NCBI RefSeq assembly: GCF_039954625.1
Contig: NZ_CP157199.1
Span: forward strand, 1,736,001 to 1,800,000
From: Pontimicrobium sp. SW4
Lineage (GTDB): Bacteria > Bacteroidota > Bacteroidia > Flavobacteriales > Flavobacteriaceae
Length of the DNA: 64,000 nucleotides
Reading direction: 5' to 3'
The notes beneath the pieces were generated by a model. It searched no databases. It was not told the origin of the DNA and saw nothing but the letters and a program-made list of their open reading frames with translations. Positions 52,713-61,426 of this stretch are shown here, piece by piece. Within the stretch, counting starts at the first letter, position 1. Every line of letters begins with the position of its first letter. The position numbers and the translations under genes are program-made.

Positions 52713-54515
52713 CTAAAAAATTAAATCGTTTAAATGAGTATTAGGATTGTCAATTATAGCATTTCTTATGTTAGTGACAATATTGTTAACTTGCTCGAAA
52801 GCTTCATCTGGAGTTAAAGATTCTGGTAATGCATCAAATAATGCCTGAACTTTTTGATTATATAAATTATGATTTGGTTGATTCCTCCATGCAGCAACAG
52901 CTATACCATTCATTACATCATTCATGTGAAATGTATAAATAGAGTTAGCAGCTTTCTGTACTACTGGATTATTTCTTAACGCCCAAGGAACAAGATGATG
53001 AGCCTGCTGCGGATTGCCAGGTAACAAACCAAGTACCTTTCTTAACTGACTACTTCTTCCAAAATCTATCACATTATTCACTACTTTCCAAACCAATTTA
53101 GTAGTTTGTCCAGTCACAGTGTTTGTAAGCTTAACTGCATACTTTGCTCCAGTAGCTGTCCAACCAAAAATTGGTACAGTAGCTGCAAAGCTTAAGCTTG
53201 CATTTACACCATCACCTTCAAGAAGGTAAAGACCTCCATTTAAGAAATCAGCTAACTCACCAACAACTGGGATAAGACCTATGCCATCAAGAGCAATATG
53301 TACAACATCTCTAGTTGCTTCCCAAAACACCTTAATATCTGACCATTCAGGATTCAATGCTCTTAGAACTGCCATTTTAATCATGAAGTGTGCAATAATT
53401 GGATCATGATCATCAGAAATAGACAAATCTAAATTTGTAAATTGATCCACAGATAGCAAAAACGAACCATCAATGTCACTATAAATTTTATTTTGCTTTT
53501 TTGCTGCTAAAACAAAATTAAAAGCATCAATATCATTTATAGATTCAACACTAACTATATCTATTAACTCTTCAGCAAAATCCATCGAACTTTCACTAAA
53601 CTCATTATCATTAAGATAATCAAAAATCAGATCCTTTTCAGCTGGATTATTTAAGTAATAATTTCTACTTGCATTGCTCAAAGTACTTAAAAACGACTTT
53701 ACAAGTGTTTCCAAATCCTCATCTGGTATTACAGTTGCGGAGTAAGAATTAGGGTTTCCACTACCTCCTCCTGTGGCGCCTCCATCACTATAATATGTAG
53801 CGCCATCATTGAAATTGCCACCATCACTATCGCACGTGTTAAAAAGAAAACTCTCTCTCGTTGGCTTTCTTATATTACAAGTACACTGTTGAATTGACCA
53901 ATGACCTTCACAGGGGCAGCTAGTCTCAACAATAATCTCTATAGTTTCGCATTCGTCATCAGCTCTCAAAAAAGCATTGCTTTCTGCTTGCGAGTTAATT
54001 CTCTTAATTAATTCCTTAATATCTCCTTCATGAGGCGATATTTTTACCGTTCCAGAAATATTTTCTTTTTGATTTTGCTGTAGAAATGGTTTGTCAAAAG
54101 TATAAGCAACAAAATAACCACTAATACTATCTTTTCTTTTTTCAATAACCAAATTTTCAAATAGTACAGTGGCAGGTTTTGATTGCCTTTCTATTAACAT
54201 TGTATATGTTGTAAGGCTATCTGTTTCTACTTTTTTAATGACATCAGTATCAATTAAAAAATCAGATTTTTTACTTATTCTTTCATTGTCATTTGAGGAA
54301 GACTCGTTATCAATTATCTTTTCTAAACCAAATTTTGAAGTGATTTCTCTAAATTCAGCATCATTTTTATAATCACTTATTGTAGTGATTTTAATTTTCT
54401 GCTTAAGTTTTTCCTGAATAGGCTCTTTAGATTCTACATTTTCTTTATCACAACTTATAAGATTAAGAAATAATAAGGAAAATAGGATGACTGCAATTGA
54501 CTTTGTGCTTTTCAT
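52713..54515 (-). CDS. Lipoprotein toxin with C-terminal AHH nuclease domain
   Basis: A 600-residue lipoprotein. Signal ILFSLLFLNLISC gives Cys22, followed by DKENVE. Residues about 190-235 have eight Cys in the pattern CETIEIIVETSCPCEGHW..CTCN, and a Gly/Ser-rich linker follows (SDGGATGGGSGN). A hydrophobic transit part sits near residues 400-460. The C-terminal 96 residues are an AHH nuclease: QAHHLVPW (A505-H506-H507) and NQPNHNLYN (H549), with the AHH...HxxY pattern of HNH/EndoVII-type toxins. The anchored carrier and the immunity gene 9 bp downstream make it a contact-dependent or released polymorphic toxin. Confidence 0.76.
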   Translation of the reverse strand: MKSTKSIAVILFSLLFLNLISCDKENVESKEPIQEKLKQKIKITTISDYKNDAEFREITSKFGLEKIIDNESSSNDNERISKKSDFLIDTDVIKKVETDSLTTYTMLIERQSKPATVLFENLVIEKRKDSISGYFVAYTFDKPFLQQNQKENISGTVKISPHEGDIKELIKRINSQAESNAFLRADDECETIEIIVETSCPCEGHWSIQQCTCNIRKPTRESFLFNTCDSDGGNFNDGATYYSDGGATGGGSGNPNSYSATVIPDEDLETLVKSFLSTLSNASRNYYLNNPAEKDLIFDYLNDNEFSESSMDFAEELIDIVSVESINDIDAFNFVLAAKKQNKIYSDIDGSFLLSVDQFTNLDLSISDDHDPIIAHFMIKMAVLRALNPEWSDIKVFWEATRDVVHIALDGIGLIPVVGELADFLNGGLYLLEGDGVNASLSFAATVPIFGWTATGAKYAVKLTNTVTGQTTKLVWKVVNNVIDFGRSSQLRKVLGLLPGNPQQAHHLVPWALRNNPVVQKAANSIYTFHMNDVMNGIAVAAWRNQPNHNLYNQKVQALFDALPESLTPDEAFEQVNNIVTNIRNAIIDNPNTHLNDLIF

Positions 54516-54573
54516 TATTTTAAATATTTGATTTTTATGATTTTAAATGTAAGAGTAATGCCACATTTAAACA

Positions 54574-54591
54574 ATACGTATAAATACGTAT
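54574..54591. promoter_or_regulatory. Twin ATACGTAT palindrome upstream of the AHH toxin gene
   Basis: Two copies of the self-complementary ATACGTAT separated by AA, 59 bp before the toxin start. It would bind a dimeric regulator. Confidence 0.35.
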
Positions 54592-54747
54592 ATTTTTAAA
54601 TACTGTATTATTTAAAGTGTTCATTTTTAACATATTGATATACTAATGAGAAATCTTTGAGGTTTAAAATCGAAAATAAGATTAAACTACAAACTATTAT
54701 TTACAATACTGTAGTTGTAAAGTCATATGCAAAAACTAGACATAAAC

Positions 54748-54780
54748 AAAAAGCTCACTTCTAAGAAGTGAGCTTTTTTT
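54748..54780 (-). terminator. Terminator of the DUF4870 gene
   Basis: GCTCACTTC (54753-54761) pairs with GAAGTGAGC (54765-54773) around a TAA loop, with T and A tracts outside. It would end transcripts from the DUF4870 gene on the minus strand. It could also work on the plus strand. Confidence 0.7.
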
Positions 54781-54831
54781 ATCTCTAATAAACTAACTAA
54801 CTAATAAAACTAAGAGATAATATGTTTTATA

Positions 54832-55194
54832 TTATTTAATAAACTGAATTGACATTGGGTAATTAGGTTGTTCACCATTACTTGCTTTAATAGCATTAAT
54901 AATTGGGAAAACAAATGATATAATGCCTAATACTATTAGACCTAAAATTCCTAACCCTAATAACAGTATCAACGGAATGCACATAATAGAATATATTAAA
55001 ATGCTTAATTGAAAATTGACAATGCTTTTACCGTGATTATCCATTTCATATACCTTTTCTTTATTGGTTGCCCATAAAATTAATGGTAATATTAAACTTC
55101 CAAAACCAATAACTAAAGTGATTAACTGACTTAAATGCGTTAGCACTATAAGTTGTCTATCTTCTCTCATTGCTATGTAATGTTCTTTTCTCAT
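54832..55194 (-). CDS. DUF4870 membrane protein
   Basis: A 120-residue membrane protein with three to four helices. LTHLSQLITLVIGFGSLILPL, KSIVNFQLSILIYSIM and VLGIISFVFPIINAIKASNG are the DUF4870 pattern. The family is very common and has no known role, but often sits beside stress or secretion genes. It is transcribed alone, with the denitrification NorD gene 66 bp upstream on the same strand. Confidence 0.8.
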   Translation of the reverse strand: MRKEHYIAMREDRQLIVLTHLSQLITLVIGFGSLILPLILWATNKEKVYEMDNHGKSIVNFQLSILIYSIMCIPLILLLGLGILGLIVLGIISFVFPIINAIKASNGEQPNYPMSIQFIK

Positions 55195-55259
55195 GATTTT
55201 AATTTTTGATTGATACTTATTTGACGTAAGTTCATGAGAAATGTTACAAAAAAAGTACG

Positions 55260-57032
55260 TTAACTTTGATGCTTAATTTTTTCGTAGAGTTTTACTAATG
55301 ATTGGAGCAACTCCACAGGTGTTGTTAAAATTTGATAGTGGTTTTGACCAAACATTTGTGGTAAATAATATTTGGCTTGTGCCTCTATAGCCAAGGCATA
55401 GGAGTTTATTTGACGTTCGTTTAACTCACGTAAAGCTTGTTTCACATCGTTAATTCCATATTTTCCTTCGTATTTATCATAATCGTTTGGTTTACCATCA
55501 GAAATTACAATAACCCACTTGTTTTTGGTTGGTCTTGTATCCAACAATGCTCCAGAATGCCTTAAAGCTGAACCTATGCGTGTATATCCACTAGGCTCCA
55601 CTGCTCCTACTTTAAATTTTGCTTTGTTCCAATCTTCATCAAAACCTTTTAAAGTAATATAATTTGAATAGTTTCTGGTTTTTGAATAAAAACAGTTGAT
55701 AGAAAAATCGATATTAAATTCGTCTAAAATTTCTCCAAATAATATGGAAACTTGCTTTTCTACATCTATCACTCTGTTTCCTGCTGCATAACCATCACTA
55801 GATAAGCTAACATCTAATAATAATAAAATAGATAGGTCTTTTTCTTTCTTTCTATTTGATAAATATATTTTCTCGGAAGGTGTATGTCCTTTATGTACAT
55901 CTACAAACAAATCGGTAATCGCATCTATATCAAACTCTTCGCCTTGTGGTTGACGTCTTTGTTGTTGAAATCTATTATTGACATTAGATAATAACTTACG
56001 TAAACCCAACAACGTCGAACTATTTTTAGAAATAGTCTCCTTATAATAATCGACGTTAGTTTTTAAAATTGATTTTGGATAGACTTTACAAAAATCTTGC
56101 TTATAAGTACGACTTGAAAAATCCCATTCATCGTATTTTAAATGAAAGCCTTTAGTGTCTGTTTCTGCACTTTCTGAAATAGTAGTATTCTCAATAAAAT
56201 CTGCTTGGTAAACGGAATGGGCTGTATCGTCAACTCTAACCGTATATTTCATGTTTAGGTCTTCTAAGGCATTTGAGTGGTCATCTAGCTCATCGTCTCC
56301 ATCCATGTCTCTCCAATTGCCTCCAAACTCTTCAGCTGTTTCAACTTTTTCAAATTGATGCTGTAATACTGCATCATCAAGCTGCTTTTCATCAACTTCT
56401 ACTGATATTATTTCTTCTACAGCATTTGCTTTAATAATCGTCTTTACTTCTTCTTTTTTTGTTTTAACTCTTTCTGAAAAATTTTCGAGCGTGTTTTGTG
56501 AATTTGCTTCAGGCTTATTTTTCATCCACTTTCCATAAAGAAAAGTCGTGTCAACTTTAGATGTCTCTTTTGTAAGCTTCTTATAGTGCTCTAGAAGCTT
56601 AGTATGAATTTTTTGTGTAACAGGAAATTCCTCAAAAAGTTGCTTTAATACTTGACTAGAACTTTCAAAAGCTTTCTGCCTAGACATCTCTAAATTATCT
56701 TGTTCTACATTATTCCAATTAAAATGTAATTGCTTTTGAACAGATAAATACAGAACTCTAAAAAGATAAAAAGATAAGTTAACCTCTGCATCTTTAAACT
56801 GTGAAAAACTACTAGGTAAAAAGAAATTATTATTCTTGTAACCTCCTTCTCGTTCTGCGTCAAAAATTTCGATTGAATTTCCTGTAATAGCTCTAGCAAT
56901 AAGGGTTAATCGAGGCTTTATATCAATTAAATTTACAGTGTAAGAGATTCGCTCTTGCTTCTCTTTCTTTTTTCGTTTGAAATAGTAAGCAAGTTTGGTA
57001 AATATATATTCGTCTGGCTCGAACTCAAACAT
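55260..57032 (-). CDS. norD: NorD-like nitric-oxide-reductase activation protein (vWA domain)
   Basis: A 590-residue protein. The C-terminal von Willebrand A domain (about residues 395-585) carries the MIDAS motif LLLLDVSLSSDGYA, and VISDGKPNDYDKYEGKYGI as the loop with DG. The N-terminal 390 residues are charged and low-complexity in part. NorD acts with the MoxR-type ATPase NorQ to insert non-heme iron into nitric-oxide reductase. NorQ is encoded upstream by a 95-bp gap that holds AACTGC-type short repeats. It is last in the denitrification run. Confidence 0.87.
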   Translation of the reverse strand: MFEFEPDEYIFTKLAYYFKRKKKEKQERISYTVNLIDIKPRLTLIARAITGNSIEIFDAEREGGYKNNNFFLPSSFSQFKDAEVNLSFYLFRVLYLSVQKQLHFNWNNVEQDNLEMSRQKAFESSSQVLKQLFEEFPVTQKIHTKLLEHYKKLTKETSKVDTTFLYGKWMKNKPEANSQNTLENFSERVKTKKEEVKTIIKANAVEEIISVEVDEKQLDDAVLQHQFEKVETAEEFGGNWRDMDGDDELDDHSNALEDLNMKYTVRVDDTAHSVYQADFIENTTISESAETDTKGFHLKYDEWDFSSRTYKQDFCKVYPKSILKTNVDYYKETISKNSSTLLGLRKLLSNVNNRFQQQRRQPQGEEFDIDAITDLFVDVHKGHTPSEKIYLSNRKKEKDLSILLLLDVSLSSDGYAAGNRVIDVEKQVSILFGEILDEFNIDFSINCFYSKTRNYSNYITLKGFDEDWNKAKFKVGAVEPSGYTRIGSALRHSGALLDTRPTKNKWVIVISDGKPNDYDKYEGKYGINDVKQALRELNERQINSYALAIEAQAKYYLPQMFGQNHYQILTTPVELLQSLVKLYEKIKHQS

Positions 57033-57127
57033 AGTATTTAGTTTTCAGTATTCAGTAGCAGTATACAGTGTAAGCATTTTAAATTCGAAAAACTGCAAAC
57101 TGTGACAGTAAACTGCTAACTGCTTCA
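57033..57127. repeat. Short ACTGC-type simple repeats between norQ and norD
   Basis: AACTGCAAACTG and ACAGTAAACTGCTAACTGC segments alternate with CAGTATTCAGTAGCAG. A similar ACTGCTACTGCC tract lies after copy E near 44 kb. It is the only sizeable gap in the denitrification run; no gene is present. Confidence 0.4.
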
Positions 57128-57907
57128 TTATATCATTAAATCACACAAATCTTTTAGTGCTATAATCACTTCGGGATCATCTGTTAAAGGCTCAACAATT
57201 GCTACATGCACAGATAAACGTTTAGGTAAATCACTATGTATTAATTTTGCTGCATCTACCAATAAACGTGTAGAAACTGTTTCGGTTAGACCTAACTCTG
57301 TTAAGTTTCTAATTTTTGTAGCAATATTCACTAATTTTTTAGCAATTGAAGCTTCGACACCAGTTTCTGAAACTAAAATCTCTGCTTCTGTTTTAGGTTC
57401 TGGGTAATCAAATGAAATAGCAACAAAACGTTGTCTAGTTGATGGTTTCAACTCTTTAAAACCTCTTTGATACCCAGGATTAAATGATGCTACTAGACAA
57501 AAATCTTCGTGTGCTTTAACTGTTTCACCTAATTTATCGATAAACAATTCACGCCTATGATCGGTTAAAGAGTGTATGGCTACAATTACATCTGGCCGTG
57601 CTTCGGCAACCTCATCTAAATACAAAATAGCTCCTTTTTTAACTGCTGAAGTTAAAGGACCATCTAGCCAAACGGTTTCTGCCCCTTTTATAATAAAACG
57701 CCCAATTAAATCGGTTGACGACGTTTCTTCATGACAGGAAACTGTAATGAGTTCTTTATCTAATTTATGAGCCATAAACTCTATAAATCTTGATTTTCCT
57801 GTTCCAGTTGGCCCTTTTAATAAAAAAGGTAACTTGTTTAAATATGTTTTTTCAAAAACTTGAATCTCCTTTCCAACAGGAAGATAATATGGTGCTATAG
57901 TATTCAC
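57128..57907 (-). CDS. norQ: NorQ/CbbQ-type AAA+ ATPase
   Basis: A 259-residue MoxR-class ATPase. Walker A is LLKGPTGTGKSRFIE, Walker B ILYLDEVAEARPDVI, sensor residues in LVASFNPGYQRG and a C-terminal VAIVEPLTDDPEVI. NorQ works with NorD as a chaperone that loads the catalytic iron into NorB. It lies between the porin gene (14 bp upstream) and norD. The family members NirQ, NorQ and CbbQ are hard to tell apart by sequence; the gene order points to NorQ. Confidence 0.88.
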   Translation of the reverse strand: MNTIAPYYLPVGKEIQVFEKTYLNKLPFLLKGPTGTGKSRFIEFMAHKLDKELITVSCHEETSSTDLIGRFIIKGAETVWLDGPLTSAVKKGAILYLDEVAEARPDVIVAIHSLTDHRRELFIDKLGETVKAHEDFCLVASFNPGYQRGFKELKPSTRQRFVAISFDYPEPKTEAEILVSETGVEASIAKKLVNIATKIRNLTELGLTETVSTRLLVDAAKLIHSDLPKRLSVHVAIVEPLTDDPEVIIALKDLCDLMI

Positions 57908-57921
57908 TTAATAATTAAATT

Positions 57922-59184
57922 TTATTGTTGCTTTGTCGAAAATAATTGTGGCTTAAAAGTGATCATTACCCATGCCCAAGAATTGTTTTCGTCACTATCT
58001 CCTCCCACTTTTATAATTTCCATAGATTCTGTCGATAACATTTTTGAATAGCCTGCGTTCAATAATATATCTTCAGATATTTTATATCCAAAAGTAAGGT
58101 CTATTTCTGTTCCTAAATTATTATCCATTTTAGTTGAACCATCATAAATGTTGGCTACTGAAGAGAATAAATGTGGTACTAATTTCGCTGAAAATTTATC
58201 TTTTTGATATGAAAATGTAAAACTAATATCATTTAATCCAACAGAGCCTCCATGATTCCCTACATAGAAGTAATCCATCCAACCATTAAACTTGTGGTTA
58301 GTACCAAATAAAGGCATGAAAGATTTTATATCTGTATCAACATCATCTTGATCTTTTCCAGATAAATATTCGTAACCTAAACCTAAAGAAATATCGCTAG
58401 ATATTTTATAGGATAAGTTTCCTGTAAAATATGACGCACTAACTTTGTTATCAAAAGATTTTCCTGTTTGAAAATACGCAGCTCCATTTACATTAAACTT
58501 ATCAAACTTATAAGTTAATCGCGAACCTATGGTTTGCATATAATCTAAGGTTTGTTCATTAATATTATCTAGATATTCTATTCCAGTATTTAAAAGCAAA
58601 ACGCTCAATCCTAAATTATCAAAATCACCATGGTACCAAGCATATTGGAACGCTTTATAACCAGCTGCATTACTATACAAGTTATCTAAATTACTTTGAG
58701 AATCAGAGTTTAAAGCTAATCCAATGTCTAACCTGTTTTTTGCATTTGGTACATATTTAAATAAAAATGCGTCATGACTTCTTGCTTGTTGTGCCCAATC
58801 AACACTACCGAATATTCTTTGATCATCATAAGCAATTTCTTGACGTCCAAGCTTTAATGATATTTTGTCATTTAATACTGCTTCTGCCCAAGCTTCGTGT
58901 AATGCATTAGCAGTATCATCACTAGACAAAGTGTTTACATCTCCCCAAACTCTAACATTTTGAAGTGACATCTTAAATATTAAGTTGTCCTGTTTAAAAT
59001 CAAAATTTAACCTTGTTCTTTGAGATATAAAATTAGAACCATCTGCGTCTGTTGCTAGTAATGTACCAAAACCATGTTTATTTTCGTAGCGTGGTCTTAA
59101 TTCGGCTGATATGTCTAATTGTTGAGAGTTAGTATTACCTATTATTGAGATAATAAGGAGTCCTGAAAAAATTATTTTTTTCAT
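57922..59184 (-). CDS. Alginate-export family outer-membrane porin
   Basis: A 420-residue outer-membrane beta-barrel with a signal peptide (GLLIISIIGNTNSQQ). QRTRLNFDFKQDNLIFKMSL, WAEAVLNDKISLKLGRQEIAYDDQRIFGSVDW and later amphipathic strands match the alginate_exp porin family. In other Bacteroidota this family is found within denitrification clusters, where it could pass nitrite or nitrate. It sits between the RIC gene and norQ with gaps of about 28 and 14 bp. The protein is not near alginate genes, so alginate export is unlikely. Confidence 0.8.
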   Translation of the reverse strand: MKKIIFSGLLIISIIGNTNSQQLDISAELRPRYENKHGFGTLLATDADGSNFISQRTRLNFDFKQDNLIFKMSLQNVRVWGDVNTLSSDDTANALHEAWAEAVLNDKISLKLGRQEIAYDDQRIFGSVDWAQQARSHDAFLFKYVPNAKNRLDIGLALNSDSQSNLDNLYSNAAGYKAFQYAWYHGDFDNLGLSVLLLNTGIEYLDNINEQTLDYMQTIGSRLTYKFDKFNVNGAAYFQTGKSFDNKVSASYFTGNLSYKISSDISLGLGYEYLSGKDQDDVDTDIKSFMPLFGTNHKFNGWMDYFYVGNHGGSVGLNDISFTFSYQKDKFSAKLVPHLFSSVANIYDGSTKMDNNLGTEIDLTFGYKISEDILLNAGYSKMLSTESMEIIKVGGDSDENNSWAWVMITFKPQLFSTKQQ

Positions 59185-59212
59185 AATTATAACTTTTTAT
59201 AGTGTTCTTAAA

Positions 59213-59923
59213 TTATTGTTCTAGTTGAATAGCTTTAGGAAATAAAATGTTATTTTCTAAATGAATATGTTGATGTAAATCTTGCTCAAACTCTTCCAGT
59301 TTTGAATATAGTGCTCTAAAGGTATTACACGCCTCTTCTGGAGGTGCATAATTATTACTCAAAGCAGCAATTTCTTTAAAAATATCTCCAGCAGTTTCAT
59401 GTTCATCCAACATCATATCAATTGGGTTGTTTACAGAACCAAAATGTGGTGTTGGTGGTTTAACACCCTCTTTTAAAGCTCTTACTTGTTGTTTTATATA
59501 AGGAAAAAGTATAAGCTCTTCTTTTTTCATATGCGCTGCTAGCTCTTTAACAACAGCTTCAACTAAGTTATTAATTTTAACAACCTCAGTATAATGGTGT
59601 CCATGTACTTTTGCCACTTTATTTGCATACTGTAGAAGTATTGGAATGTTTTCTTCAACATATGTATGATGAATATTTACAATATGATCTATCAAGAAAT
59701 CTAATTCCCATTTATCATAATTATATAATCTATTCGTATTGGTATCTAGTGCTTCAATTTCTGCTTTTAAAGCATCAAAATCTGCGTTGTTGTTTTTACA
59801 CGCTTTCTCTAAAGTGATTCCGCCACCACAGCAAAAATCTATACCATACTTTTTAAAAACATGAGCTGCTTTTATATTGTCTACAACCACTTCGGCAACT
59901 GTGTTATTTTCTTTTACTTTCAT
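59213..59923 (-). CDS. ric: Di-iron iron-sulfur cluster repair protein (RIC/ScdA/YtfE)
   Basis: A 236-residue di-iron protein. VAEVVVDNIKAAHVFKKYGIDFCCGGG is the N-terminal ScdA_N segment with conserved CCGG, then hemerythrin-like helices with the iron His residues in LIDHIVNIHHTYV, KVHGHHYTEV, EHETAGDIF and LHQHIHLENNILFPKA. RIC repairs iron-sulfur clusters damaged by NO and oxidative stress. It is placed 8 bp from the SCO gene, in the NO-producing operon, as expected of a nitrosative stress partner. Confidence 0.92.
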   Translation of the reverse strand: MKVKENNTVAEVVVDNIKAAHVFKKYGIDFCCGGGITLEKACKNNNADFDALKAEIEALDTNTNRLYNYDKWELDFLIDHIVNIHHTYVEENIPILLQYANKVAKVHGHHYTEVVKINNLVEAVVKELAAHMKKEELILFPYIKQQVRALKEGVKPPTPHFGSVNNPIDMMLDEHETAGDIFKEIAALSNNYAPPEEACNTFRALYSKLEEFEQDLHQHIHLENNILFPKAIQLEQ

Positions 59924-59931
59924 TTTAATTT

Positions 59932-60651
59932 TTATTTTACTAACTCTAATATTGTTGAAACTGTTTCTTTATTATCTACTCCTAGCCCTTCTTGTTGATG
60001 CATCAGTTCTCCTTTGTCATTAAACACACTTATAATATTTGAGTGTGAAAAATCTAATGGAGAGATTTGCTTGTATTTGACAGCAAGTACATTTGCAAAC
60101 TCACGGACTGTACTCTCTGTACCTTGCAAAAACGTCCAATGCTCTGCATCCATTTGATTTTCTATAGCAAATGCTTTTAGACGTTCTGGAGTGTCATTTA
60201 CTGGGTCTATACTAACTAAAACATAGCGCAAATCTTTATTATTAGGAATTTGTTTTTCTATATTTCGCATGTCTGCAACCAATCTTGGGCAAGCAGCTTT
60301 ACATGTTGTATAAATCATGACCATTACCAAGGTTTTACCTTTTAAATCTTCTAGTAATATGGTTTCTCCTTCTTCTGTATGCCACTTAGAATCTAAATTG
60401 AAAATTGAGGTTTCTGATATTTCTTCGGAAATAGGTTCATCATTTAACTCAATTGCAATGGGTTGTAAGTCCATGTTACAAACACTACAACTTCCAGGTT
60501 TGTCAAACGTTTTTTCTGCTTCACATTTCATAGGGCATTGATATACACTAGCAATGTCATTACTTGAATTATCCTTACATGAGCTTATAAAAATTGCAAT
60601 GAAAAGAATTCCTATATATTTTATTGCTTTCATCTTTTTAGTTGTTTTCAT
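59932..60651 (-). CDS. SCO family copper chaperone with a heavy-metal-binding segment
   Basis: A 239-residue lipoprotein (lipobox AIFISSC). First comes a heavy-metal-binding segment, QCPMKCEAEKTFDKPGSCSVCNMDL (residues 38-62), then a SCO/thioredoxin fold with YTTCKAACPRL (C117, C121) and the copper His in DFSHSNIISV. It would insert copper into NirK or another oxidase. The ATG at 60651 overlaps the stop of the FGE gene by 14 bp; a later Met7 at 60633 is also possible and would remove the overlap. It is between the FGE-family gene and ric. Confidence 0.9.
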   Translation of the reverse strand: MKTTKKMKAIKYIGILFIAIFISSCKDNSSNDIASVYQCPMKCEAEKTFDKPGSCSVCNMDLQPIAIELNDEPISEEISETSIFNLDSKWHTEEGETILLEDLKGKTLVMVMIYTTCKAACPRLVADMRNIEKQIPNNKDLRYVLVSIDPVNDTPERLKAFAIENQMDAEHWTFLQGTESTVREFANVLAVKYKQISPLDFSHSNIISVFNDKGELMHQQEGLGVDNKETVSTILELVK

Positions 60652-61408
60652 CTTTTACACATCTAAAACCTAAGTTTTTCATTGTATAATTTGCGTTTAA
60701 ACTTCCTCTTATGGCGTAACGCATAAATGCGGCATAGTTCATTAAATCTGTAGTGCCTACTGCAGCACTTCCGCAGAATAGGTTACTGTCATCATCTACA
60801 TCTTTACGAGACTCTCCAGAAATTAAAACCGAATTAAAATCGTACGTCCATTCCCAAACCAAACCATGTAAATCATAGACTTTCCAGTAATTTTCAAATG
60901 TAGAACCAATCTCATTATTTGAAGTTTTTGGTTTCTCGTACCATGAGAGGATAAACTCATTATACTTCTTTAATCTTCTAGCATCTGGCATTTCTTTGTT
61001 TGCCATGGCTACATATTCCCATTCATCTAAAGTTGGCAATCGTTTTCCTTGACATTCACAGTAATCTTTTGCTGCAAACCAAGAAATATTAGTGATTGGT
61101 GCTTTTAGTGATTGGTCTTTACCTAAAAGTGTATCAGATTTCCAATCCCTTAGATAGTTGTCGTCTGCAAATAACTTTTTAACGTTAGATCTTTTCCATT
61201 TAGGATACTTTTTTACAAACTCTAAATATTGTTGATTGGTAACTGGATAGACGTCCATTTGAAAATCGGAAATAGTAACCGGTAATGAATCTCTTCCATA
61301 TAATGGAATATAAGTTCCTCCTTCAATTTTAACCATTTTAGATTGACAATTTGCATTGACCGTACAAAACAGAAATAAACAAATTATCAATCTAAAAATA
61401 GGTTTCAT
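60638..61408 (-). CDS. NirV-like formylglycine-generating-enzyme family protein
   Basis: A 256-residue secreted FGE-sulfatase family protein with a signal peptide (LFLFCTVNANCQ). VKIEGGTYIPLYGRDSLPVTISDFQMDVYPVTNQQYL, FAAKDYCECQGKRLPTLDEWEY, LHGLVWEWTYDFN and the final MKNLGFRCVKD are family marks. NirV, encoded beside nirK in Rhodobacter, is of this family, and I name it on position: it lies 18 bp after nirK. Its reaction in denitrification is unknown. The C-terminal copper-site cysteines of true FGEs are not seen. Confidence 0.82.
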   Translation of the reverse strand: MKPIFRLIICLFLFCTVNANCQSKMVKIEGGTYIPLYGRDSLPVTISDFQMDVYPVTNQQYLEFVKKYPKWKRSNVKKLFADDNYLRDWKSDTLLGKDQSLKAPITNISWFAAKDYCECQGKRLPTLDEWEYVAMANKEMPDARRLKKYNEFILSWYEKPKTSNNEIGSTFENYWKVYDLHGLVWEWTYDFNSVLISGESRKDVDDDSNLFCGSAAVGTTDLMNYAAFMRYAIRGSLNANYTMKNLGFRCVKDENN

Positions 61409-61426
61409 ATTTATTACTTTTAATGA

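Larger units (their letters stand above)
54516..54831. other. Intergenic region upstream of the AHH toxin gene
   Basis: These 316 bp hold the toxin promoter, an operator-like palindrome (54574-54591), and the terminator of the DUF4870 gene (54748-54780). Nothing else is visible; the remainder is AT-rich. Confidence 0.45.
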
